From Burkholderiales bacterium (GTDB lineage: Bacteria; Pseudomonadota; Gammaproteobacteria; Burkholderiales; Ga0077523), in NCBI GenBank assembly GCA_019747905.1, contig JAIEQG010000077.1, positions 1 through 44,845 of the forward strand: a stretch of 44,845 nt of DNA, written 5' to 3'. The translations under genes were made by a program, and so were the position numbers. The notes under the pieces are model-generated. The model was not told where the DNA came from. It searched no databases and saw only the letters and a program-made list of their open reading frames with translations. Below are positions 34,168 to 41,004 of this stretch, piece by piece (the stretch's first letter is position 1; every line of letters starts with the position of its first letter).

Positions 34168-35619
34168 ATGAACGTCACACCGGTCAACATGAAACGCCTG
34201 CGCAAGATCCAGTGGGTCCTGCTCATCATCGCCTTGCTGCTCGTCGGAGGCGGGGCCTTCGCCTGGTACAAGTTCTTCCGCGAAGTGCCGCAGCCACCTT
34301 TTGCGAACGGCGAGGAGCGCTTCAAGTACGGTTCGCTCGGCGGCGAGAACGAGGCGGGCGTGCCGTACTGGATCTTCATGGTGCTGCCGCGCATGTTCCC
34401 CGAGTACCTGCCCGGGCCGGGCGGCTACGCATCGCTCGGCATCCCGTGGGAGGAAGGTCACGACCTGCCGATCGGATTCCCGAAGAAGACCATCGGGTTC
34501 GAGCGCGTCGGCAACAACTGTGCAGTCTGTCACACCGCGAGCTATCGCGCGTCGGCCGACGAGAACCCGACCTATGTCATCGCGGCGCCGGGGCACACCA
34601 CGGACGTGCAGGCGTACTTCCGCTTCCTCATCAAGTGCGCCAAGGACCCGCGCTTCACGCCGGACAACCTGATGCGCGAGATCGATCTCATCTATGGAAT
34701 GTCGTTCATCGATCGACTGCTGTATCGCTTCGCCATCATTCCGATCGTGAAACAGCGCCTGCTCGAGCGCGAAGGGCAGTTCGCCTGGATGAACCGGCAC
34801 GGCATGCCCGACTGGGGGCGCGGTCGCGACGACCCGATGAACCTCACCAAGTATTTCATGCTCGAGCGTCCGGAGGACGGCACCTTCGGTCCGGCCGACA
34901 TGCCTTCCATCTGGAATCTCGACAAGTACAAGGAGGGCCAGACGCTCAACTGGGACGGTGCCACCTGGGATCCGCGGTCGGTGCTGGTCGACTCCGCGCT
35001 CGGCATCGTGCTGAAGCCGCAGCGCGACTTCGAAGACCAGATGAAGTGGCTCGAGGAGTACCTGCGCAAGCGGCCGCCGCCCAAGTATCCCTTCGAGGTC
35101 GACCTTGCCCTCGCTGCGAGCGGGTCCAAGGTGTTCGACGAGACCTGTGCGCAATGTCATCGGAGCAACCGTACGGGCCGGCCGGTGCCGGTGGCCGAGG
35201 TGGGCACCGACCGCAACCGGCTCGAGAGCTGGAACAAGCAGGCCGCCATCGACGGCAACATCGTCGTGGCGAACATGGGAGTGAAGCGCCGCGGGCTGGT
35301 GGAGCAGGACCTCGTGGGCTACATCGCCGCGCACCTGGACGGGATCTGGCTGCGTGCGCCGTATCTGCACAACGGCGCCGTGATGAACCTGCGCGAGCTG
35401 CTGGAGCCTGTATCGAAGCGGACCAAGGTGTTCTATCGCGGGTACGACGTCTACGATCAGGCGAACGTGGGATTCGTGGCCGATGGTCCGGAGGCGCGCA
35501 GGGTCGGGACGCGGTTCGACGTGACCGAGCGGGGCAACGGAAACCAGGGGCACGAGTACGGCACCACGCTGTCCGCGGAGCGCAAGCGCGCGTTGATCGA
35601 GTACTTGAAAACCTTGTAG
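34168..35619 (+). CDS. Membrane-anchored di-haem cytochrome c (second of a pair)
   Basis: The 483-residue protein parallels its upstream neighbour: an anchor (WVLLIIALLLVGGGAFAWYK), FKYGSLGGENEAGVPY, CAVCH at 118-122, MPSIWNLDKYKEG, CAQCH at 327-331, APYLHNGAVMNLRELLEP and VFYRGYDVYDQANVGFV. Both end EYLKTL/F. GGGAG lies 7 bases upstream of ATG 34168. The shared plan shows an old tandem duplication. The pair could form a heterodimer or serve successive electron-transfer steps at the inner membrane. Twin hairpins follow the gene. Confidence 0.88.
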   Translation: MNVTPVNMKRLRKIQWVLLIIALLLVGGGAFAWYKFFREVPQPPFANGEERFKYGSLGGENEAGVPYWIFMVLPRMFPEYLPGPGGYASLGIPWEEGHDLPIGFPKKTIGFERVGNNCAVCHTASYRASADENPTYVIAAPGHTTDVQAYFRFLIKCAKDPRFTPDNLMREIDLIYGMSFIDRLLYRFAIIPIVKQRLLEREGQFAWMNRHGMPDWGRGRDDPMNLTKYFMLERPEDGTFGPADMPSIWNLDKYKEGQTLNWDGATWDPRSVLVDSALGIVLKPQRDFEDQMKWLEEYLRKRPPPKYPFEVDLALAASGSKVFDETCAQCHRSNRTGRPVPVAEVGTDRNRLESWNKQAAIDGNIVVANMGVKRRGLVEQDLVGYIAAHLDGIWLRAPYLHNGAVMNLRELLEPVSKRTKVFYRGYDVYDQANVGFVADGPEARRVGTRFDVTERGNGNQGHEYGTTLSAERKRALIEYLKTL

Positions 35620-35638
35620 TGCGTTGCCCCCACCCTGA

Positions 35639-35665
35639 CCCTCCCCCGGCTACGCCGGGGGAGGG
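35639..35665. terminator. First of twin hairpins after cytochrome cluster
   Basis: CCCTCCCCCGGC (35639-35650), the loop TAC and GCCGGGGGAGGG form a perfect 12-bp stem. It lies between the convergent cytochrome and hmuV genes, so it can act in both directions. No T tract follows. Confidence 0.65.
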
Positions 35666-35676
35666 GACGTACAGCT

Positions 35677-35703
35677 CCTTCCCCCGACTATGTCGGGGGA
35701 AGG
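35677..35703. terminator. Second of twin hairpins before hmuV end
   Basis: CCTTCCCCCGAC (35677-35688), the loop TAT and GTCGGGGGAAGG form a perfect 12-bp stem that differs from its twin by compensated changes. It lies 27 bases from the hmuV stop. Confidence 0.65.
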
Positions 35704-35730
35704 CGGGGGATGGGGGCCAGTCGATCGCAG

Positions 35731-36534
35731 TTACGACCCCGTCACCGAAGCCCTAGGAATCGCTACCGGCACTCGCCCCGCCGCGCCGAAATCCGCCATC
35801 CGGAAATCCATCTCGAAGCAGTCCGCCAGGCTCGTGGTCTCGATGACCTGATCCACCGACCCGGACGCGATCAGCCTTCCGCCCTTCAATAGCGCAAGCC
35901 GGTCCGCGTGGCGCACGGCCAGTGCCACGTCGTGCAGGATCACCAGCACGCCGATACCGCGTTCGCGTGCGAACGAACGCGCCACGGTCAGGGCCTGATG
36001 CTGGTGCACCAGGTCGAGGTTGGATGTCGGTTCGTCCAGCAGCAGATAGCGCGCGGCGTGGTCCGGCAGCCAGAGTTGCGCGAGCGCACGCGCGAGCTGC
36101 ACGCGCTGCTGTTCGCCACCCGACAGCGTGGGATAGAGCCGATGGGCGAGGTGACCCGCGTCGAGCAACCCCAGGGCGTCCGAAACGATGCGCGCATCGT
36201 CGCGTTCGTCGGCCGTGCCGCGATGAGGCAGCCGCCCCATGTGCACCACCTCGGCGGCGGTGAAGGCGAACGGCAGCGCGAGATCCTGACGCAGCACGGC
36301 CCGGTGTCGGGCGAGATGGCGCGACTTGATCGCACCGATGGGGGCCTCGTCGAGGGTCACGCGGCCCGCGCTCGGTGCGACGTCTCCGGCGAGCAGCTTC
36401 AACAGCGTCGACTTGCCGGCACCGTTGGGCCCGAGCAGCGCCACCAGTTCGCCCGGTGCGACCGTGAGAGTCACGCCGCTCACCAGGGCGCGCCGGTCGG
36501 CATGGAAGCTCGCGGCGTGGGCGGCGAGAGTCAC
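35731..36534 (-). CDS. hmuV: Haemin ABC transporter ATP-binding protein HmuV
   Basis: The 267-residue ATPase powers haemin import through HmuU. It has Walker A GPNGAGKST (35-43), the Q-loop region RHRAVLRQDLALPFAFTA, the ABC signature LSGGEQQRVQLARAL, Walker B YLLLDEPTSNLD, and the switch His in VLVILHDVALAV. The start is GTG 36534, which overlaps the hmuU stop as GTGA and gives the standard HmuV N-terminus. The frame is open upstream, but that part is antisense-like Arg-rich sequence. It is the last gene of the haemin operon. Confidence 0.96.
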   Translation of the reverse strand: MTLAAHAASFHADRRALVSGVTLTVAPGELVALLGPNGAGKSTLLKLLAGDVAPSAGRVTLDEAPIGAIKSRHLARHRAVLRQDLALPFAFTAAEVVHMGRLPHRGTADERDDARIVSDALGLLDAGHLAHRLYPTLSGGEQQRVQLARALAQLWLPDHAARYLLLDEPTSNLDLVHQHQALTVARSFARERGIGVLVILHDVALAVRHADRLALLKGGRLIASGSVDQVIETTSLADCFEMDFRMADFGAAGRVPVAIPRASVTGS

Positions 36535-37649
36535 GGGCCCAGACGCCGGCCGGAATGGATCAGGAGTGCGGCGAAGAACGGCACGCCGATGAACGCGGTG
36601 ACGATGCCGATCGGCAGTTCGGCGGGCGCGAGCAGCGTGCGCGCCGTCAGGTCGGCGAGCGTGACCAGCGCGGCGCCGCCGACGGCGGCGGCCGGCATCA
36701 GCCAGCGGTGATCGGGGCCGAGCACGAAGCGCAGCGCGTGCGGCACCACGAGACCCACGAACACGATGACGCCGGTGACGGCCGTGACCGCGCCCACGCA
36801 AGCCGCGATGAGGATGACGGAAATCGTCTTCAGGCGGCGCACGTTGACGCCCAGGTGCTGCGCGGCCGCCTCGCCGAGCGCCAGCGCATTGAGCTGAGGC
36901 GCGATCTTGAGCAGCCCCAGAGTGGCGGGCAGCGCGATCAGTGCCACCACACCCAGGGTCGACGGCGATGCGGCGCCGAGGCTGCCGAGATTCCAGAACG
37001 AGATGTTGCGCAACTGCGCGTCATCCGCGATGTGCGAATAGAGCCCCAGCAGCGCCGAAGCGGCCGCGTTCACGGCGATGCCCGCCAGCAGCAGGGCAGC
37101 GACGCCGCGATCGCGCGAGACGGCGCTCAGCAGATAGGCAAGGCCGGTGGCGAGCAGGCCGCCGGTGAACGCGCCCGCCGGCAGCAGCCAGGTGCGGCTG
37201 AACCACGCAGGCAGCGCGATGTGATGGCCCAGCACGATCATCGTCGCGGCGCCCGCTGCCGCGCCGAACGACACGCCGATCAAGGTCGGATCGGCGAGCG
37301 GGTTGCGGAACAGGCCTTGCAACGCCGCGCCCGACACCGCCAGTGCCGCGCCGGCCACGATGGCGAGCGCCACGCGCGGAAAGCGCAGGTGCCACAGCAC
37401 GCGCTGGGCAGAATCCGGGACGTCCGTATCGCTGCCGAAGCCGATGCCGTGCAGCAACGTTCTCAAGACGTCGCCAGGCGCGATCGGTACCGCGCCCCGG
37501 CCCGCGGCGATGATCGCGACGACCATCAGCGCCACGCCCAGTCCGAGCAGGGTGCGCGGCGCACTCCAGCGGCCGGCGATGGCGCCGGGCCGAGGCGGAG
37601 GACGCTGTTCGTTGCCGGTTGCCGGCGCTGCGGGCGCTGCCGTGCTCAT
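36531..37649 (-). CDS. hmuU: Haemin ABC transporter permease HmuU
   Basis: The 372-residue FecCD-family permease carries haemin across the inner membrane. It has about ten hydrophobic helices and the family signatures LRFPRVALAIVAGAALAVSG then AALQGLFRNPLADPTLIGVS, LLLAGIAVNAA, NFW-like SFWNLGSLG, and VVPHALRFVLGPDHRWLMPA. The first 30 residues are a Pro/Ala-rich cytoplasmic extension. Its start overlaps the hmuT stop (ATGA) and its stop overlaps hmuV. Confidence 0.97.
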   Translation of the reverse strand: MSTAAPAAPATGNEQRPPPRPGAIAGRWSAPRTLLGLGVALMVVAIIAAGRGAVPIAPGDVLRTLLHGIGFGSDTDVPDSAQRVLWHLRFPRVALAIVAGAALAVSGAALQGLFRNPLADPTLIGVSFGAAAGAATMIVLGHHIALPAWFSRTWLLPAGAFTGGLLATGLAYLLSAVSRDRGVAALLLAGIAVNAAASALLGLYSHIADDAQLRNISFWNLGSLGAASPSTLGVVALIALPATLGLLKIAPQLNALALGEAAAQHLGVNVRRLKTISVILIAACVGAVTAVTGVIVFVGLVVPHALRFVLGPDHRWLMPAAAVGGAALVTLADLTARTLLAPAELPIGIVTAFIGVPFFAALLIHSGRRLGP

Positions 37650-38479
37650 CCGGCCGACCCGCGGACGCCACGCGCGAGGTCGCGCACGGATTGCGGCAGG
37701 CGTGGACCGAAGCCGAGCAGGTACAGCGCATCCATCACCACCACGCGTCTGCTCTTCGCGGCCGGCGTGAGCGCGAATCCGGGCTTGGTCCAGAAAGTCT
37801 TCTCGCCGCCCATGGATTCATACCCTTCGCGCGTGATGACGAATGCGTCCGGTGCGGCCTCGGCGAGGCCTTCTGGCGTCAGCGGGCGATAGCCGTCGAA
37901 GCCTTTCACTGCGTTCTCTGCGCCCGCCAGTCGGATCATCGCGTCCGCCGCGGTGTTGCCGCCGGCCACCATGGGCGGACCGGCGTGCGCGAGGATGAAG
38001 ATCACGCGCGGCTTGCCGTGCATCGTGGCGATTTCCGCCTGCACGCGCGACCAATCGTCCGCCACGCGGCTTTCGAGCGTCCTGGCTGGCGCGTCCAGCC
38101 CGAGGGCCGTGCCGATGCTGCGGATACGGCTGCGCACGCCTTCGATGCTGTGCTCGTTCGACACGATGGTCACGCGCATGCCGGCGTTGCGCACCTGGTC
38201 GAGCACCGTCGGCGGTCCGGCCTCCGCCGTCCCGATGAGCTGCTTCGCATTGGTGGACAGCAGACCTTCGGCGGACAGCTGGCGCTGGTAGCCCACCTTC
38301 GGCAGCGCCAGCGCCGCCGGCGGGTAGATGCTGGTGGTGTCGACGGCGGCGAGGCGCGCCTCGCCCTTGAGGGCATAGACGATCTCGGTCACGGCGCCGC
38401 CCACCGCGACGACCGCATCGTCAGCGGCGGCCCCGAGGGTGAACGTACAGAATGCCAGCGCCAGCAGCGAGCGCCTCAT
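37646..38479 (-). CDS. hmuT: Periplasmic haemin-binding protein HmuT
   Basis: The 277-residue precursor has a signal peptide (MRRSLLALAFCTFTLGAAAD). It then has the HmuT/BtuF-like binding-protein pattern: VAVGGAVTEIVYALKGEARL, AVDTTSIYPPAALALPKVGY, LLSTNAKQLIGTAEAGPP and KPRVIFILAHAGPPMVAGG. Tyr in the PKVGYQRQLS segment is the position of a haem-ligand Tyr in HmuT/ShuT proteins. It delivers haem to HmuUV. ATG 38479 overlaps the hmuS stop (ATGA). Confidence 0.96.
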   Translation of the reverse strand: MRRSLLALAFCTFTLGAAADDAVVAVGGAVTEIVYALKGEARLAAVDTTSIYPPAALALPKVGYQRQLSAEGLLSTNAKQLIGTAEAGPPTVLDQVRNAGMRVTIVSNEHSIEGVRSRIRSIGTALGLDAPARTLESRVADDWSRVQAEIATMHGKPRVIFILAHAGPPMVAGGNTAADAMIRLAGAENAVKGFDGYRPLTPEGLAEAAPDAFVITREGYESMGGEKTFWTKPGFALTPAAKSRRVVVMDALYLLGFGPRLPQSVRDLARGVRGSAG

Positions 38480-39543
38480 GCCGCCGCCGGTTCCGCGGTT
38501 GCGATCCGTGCGACCACTGCGCGCCAGGCTTCCGATTCCGGAATGCCGGGTTTGCGCTTGCCGAAGATCAGCGCGATGTTCTCGCCGCTGGCGTCGAACA
38601 GCTCGAGCGAAGTGACGATCCCGTCGGACGTGGGCTTGCGCACCACCCACGCGGAGGCGATCGACGGTTCCTGCATGTGCAGGTTGAAGTCCGGATCCAT
38701 CACGTTGAACCAGCGGTCCATGACCTTGATGTTCGAGATCGGGCCGGTGTGGATCTGGATCATGCCGGGGTTGCCGACGAACACCATGATCGGCACGCCC
38801 GCGTCGCGCACGGTGTGCATGGTCCACGCGAACGCATCGGTGGACACCGGGCGGGCGAACTGCGGGTCTGCGAGTCTCAGCGCCTGCGTGCGGGCCACCT
38901 TGAACTTCTTCAGGAGCGGAGAGAACTCGTGCGTGTCGGTCATGGCGGACCACGCGTTGCGGAAGCCCGCGACGTCGATCTCGGCGTCGGGTTTCTCGGC
39001 GGCGGGTGCGGGACGCAGCTCGGTGGTGATGCCCGGTGTCTGGTCCTCGGACCGGAAGTCGGCCACGAGACGATCCCAGGCGGCGAGGTCGGTCTCGGCG
39101 CGCTGGATGATCTTGTGGACCGCATCGCCATGCTTGTCGAAGAACTGCAGGCTGCGCTGTTCCCCGTGCGGCGTGGCGGTGGTGACGGCGAACGCATGGG
39201 CCCAGTGCATGAAGAACACCCGGAGGTCGATCAGCTCGCCCAGCACCAGGCCGACCATGCCCTCGGCGCTCACGTCGAGGTACGGCCCGACCTTCTCGTG
39301 CACGCAGTGTTCGTTGCGCGTCAATGCCATGACGGTGCCCAGCTCGGGCACGCGCTTCATGATCTCGCGCGGATCGCCGGCGAGTCGGGTGGTACTGGTC
39401 CCGACTTCCGAGGCGACGAGTTCGCCTTCGCCGACGCCGAGCGCCTTCGCGGCATCGCGGGCACGCAGCTTCTGGGTGCGCTTCAACTGGTCCCATGCCT
39501 CGCGCAGCGCGAGCGGTGAACGTTCCTGGGTGCTGGTTTGCAT
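38476..39543 (-). CDS. hmuS: Haemin-degrading/trafficking factor HmuS (HemS family)
   Basis: The 355-residue cytoplasmic protein accepts imported haem; HemS/HmuS proteins store, transfer or break it down. It shows the duplicated HemS domain: RARDAAKALGVGEGELVASE, MALTRNEHCVHEKVGPYLDV and MVGLVLGELIDLRVFFMHW, then in the second half IMVFVGNPGMIQIHTGPI and WVVRKPTSDGIVTSLELFD. His in the NEHCVHEK region is the likely haem ligand. ATG 39543 has GGGAGAG upstream; the frame is open to 39651. Confidence 0.96.
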   Translation of the reverse strand: MQTSTQERSPLALREAWDQLKRTQKLRARDAAKALGVGEGELVASEVGTSTTRLAGDPREIMKRVPELGTVMALTRNEHCVHEKVGPYLDVSAEGMVGLVLGELIDLRVFFMHWAHAFAVTTATPHGEQRSLQFFDKHGDAVHKIIQRAETDLAAWDRLVADFRSEDQTPGITTELRPAPAAEKPDAEIDVAGFRNAWSAMTDTHEFSPLLKKFKVARTQALRLADPQFARPVSTDAFAWTMHTVRDAGVPIMVFVGNPGMIQIHTGPISNIKVMDRWFNVMDPDFNLHMQEPSIASAWVVRKPTSDGIVTSLELFDASGENIALIFGKRKPGIPESEAWRAVVARIATAEPAAA

Positions 39544-39569
39544 GTCTTCTCTCCCGGGTGGTGTGACGG

Positions 39570-39848
39570 TCAGTGCAGGCGGGTGCGCCGCAGCAAGGCC
39601 GGCGCGGGTTTCACTTGCGTGGGTCGCGGGCCGGCCGCGAGTTGCGCCCAATCGGATTCGAGCCCGGCTGCGATGTCGCGCAGCACGGCGTCGACGCGCG
39701 GATGGGCCGCCAGGTGTTCGAGATGTCGCTGCACCACTGCCGCGAGGCCGGGGCAGGGGCTGCGTCGATAGGCGTTCATCAGGTAGAGCGTCGCGCCCAG
39801 CAGGACCTCGGGTCGGGTATGCGGAACGGTCGGTGGCGTTTCGGTCAT
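39570..39848 (-). CDS. Small conserved-looking protein of haemin operon
   Basis: The 92-residue protein starts MTETPPTVPHTRPEVLLGAT and has YLMNAYRRSPCPGLAAVVQR then HLEHLAAHPRVDAVLRDIAA and GLESDWAQL. It is helical, with no signal peptide and no metal motif beyond one Cys. It lies between hemP (50 bases upstream) and hmuS (26 bases downstream) on the same strand. Its operon position suggests a cytoplasmic accessory role in haem use. I do not recognise a named family. ATG 39848 is chosen over 39902, which would overlap hemP. Confidence 0.75.
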   Translation of the reverse strand: MTETPPTVPHTRPEVLLGATLYLMNAYRRSPCPGLAAVVQRHLEHLAAHPRVDAVLRDIAAGLESDWAQLAAGPRPTQVKPAPALLRRTRLH

Positions 39849-39898
39849 GGCGGTGGGCCCGGATGCTGGATCGTTGTGTCGAGACGGACCGCGTGCGC

Positions 39899-40120
39899 TC
39901 ACGCGGTGAGAATCAGCTTGCCGTTGGCCGTCCGGCGCAGCATGTAGTCGCGCCCCTGGTGTTCGATGATCAGACGGTCGGCGTCGCCGAGCAGCGCAGC
40001 GCTGGAGACACGGCGGACCGCCATGACTTCGGAGCGCACGGCTTCGGCGGCTTCGGATGACGCTGGTGTTGCGGGGATGGGACGTTCTGGTCGGCTCATG
40101 GGCGCAGTGAGAGTTCTCAT
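39899..40120 (-). CDS. hemP: Haemin uptake protein HemP
   Basis: The C-terminal 40 residues, RRVSSAALLGDADRLIIEHQ then GRDYMLRRTANGKLILTA, are the complete HemP domain (S..LL.G...L.I.H.G..Y.LR.T..GKLILTK pattern). A disordered Pro/Ala-rich N-terminus precedes it. ATG 40120 gives 73 residues; ATG 40099 would give 66. HemP is needed for haem uptake in several Proteobacteria and acts as a regulator in Burkholderia (HmuP). Here it is in mid-operon and not first, which is unusual. An AT-rich patch at 40145-40160 lies just upstream. Confidence 0.92.
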   Translation of the reverse strand: MRTLTAPMSRPERPIPATPASSEAAEAVRSEVMAVRRVSSAALLGDADRLIIEHQGRDYMLRRTANGKLILTA

Positions 40121-40158
40121 GGGCAAGCGGGTGCAGGCGGGCGTTTTCTATTTGGATA

Positions 40159-40995
40159 TCAGTCGTCGAGGCTGAAGCTCAAGGGGACGAGCACCGAGGC
40201 GATGACGGCCTTGTCCCCGAGACGGGCCGGCATGAAGCGCCAGTGGCGAACGGTGGCGAGGGCGGCCTCGTCGAGGCGTGGCCACCCGCTCGACTTGTTC
40301 ACTGCCACGGCGAGAGGGGCGCCGTCGGCACTCACGCGTACTTCGAGAATGACGCGACCTTCCTCGCCCAGGCGGCGCGAAGTGGCGGGATAGGCCGGTG
40401 CAGGGTTCGCGAGGTAGTCCGCATCGAAGCGTGGAGGGATCACCGGTGGCGGCGCTATCGGTGCAGTGCCGGTCGCCGGAGCGGCAGTGGCATGCACCGG
40501 GCCCGGCACGGCGACCGCGGTCATGGACGGCGCCTCGACCGTCGACGCCGTCAGTGGCGGTGCTGCGGGCGCAGCCGGTGCAGGCAGCGTGACCGCAGGG
40601 GCTGCAGCTTGCGGCGCGGGCGGCGGCTCCGGCATGGGTGGAAGCACGATCGCCGCGGGCGGCATCGCGACGCTCGGCACGGGAAGCGTACGACTTGGCT
40701 GCGACGGTCGTGCCGGCACCGGTTGCGGTTCGGGACGCGCCTGCGGCTGCGGCTGTGGCTCTGCGGCGGGTGGTGCCTCGGCCTCGACGGGGGCATCGAG
40801 CAGGGTCACGATCAGCGGCGTGGTGTCGATCATTGGCACCGGCTGAAAGATCGGCGCGAGAGCGGCGAGCACGCCACCGTGCAGGGTTACCGCGATGGTC
40901 ACGGCCAGTGCCCGCAAATGCGCGTCGCGCCGCGCCGCAAGGTCGGGCAGGTCAGGGATCGGTCGCCGGACGGGCATCACGAGAGCGCTGGTCAT
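40159..40995 (-). CDS. tonB: Energy transducer TonB of haemin operon
   Basis: The 278-residue protein passes proton-motive energy to the outer-membrane receptor. Residues 28-50 form the inner-membrane anchor (ALAVTIAVTLHGGVLAALAP, with the helix His). Residues 70-190 are a very long Pro/Ala-rich spacer. The C-terminal TonB domain has YPATSRRLGEEGRVILEVRV, SSGWPRLDEAALATVRHW and RFMPARLG. It starts 9 bases after the receptor stop. No exbB or exbD lies in the window, so it must share ExbBD encoded elsewhere. Confidence 0.95.
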   Translation of the reverse strand: MTSALVMPVRRPIPDLPDLAARRDAHLRALAVTIAVTLHGGVLAALAPIFQPVPMIDTTPLIVTLLDAPVEAEAPPAAEPQPQPQARPEPQPVPARPSQPSRTLPVPSVAMPPAAIVLPPMPEPPPAPQAAAPAVTLPAPAAPAAPPLTASTVEAPSMTAVAVPGPVHATAAPATGTAPIAPPPVIPPRFDADYLANPAPAYPATSRRLGEEGRVILEVRVSADGAPLAVAVNKSSGWPRLDEAALATVRHWRFMPARLGDKAVIASVLVPLSFSLDD

Positions 40996-41004
40996 GGCAC
41001 CGGA

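Noticed and set aside
36535..36801. Longer HmuV start at 36801
   Set aside because: The added 89 residues are Arg-rich antisense-like sequence inside hmuU; the GTGA overlap at 36534 gives a normal HmuV.
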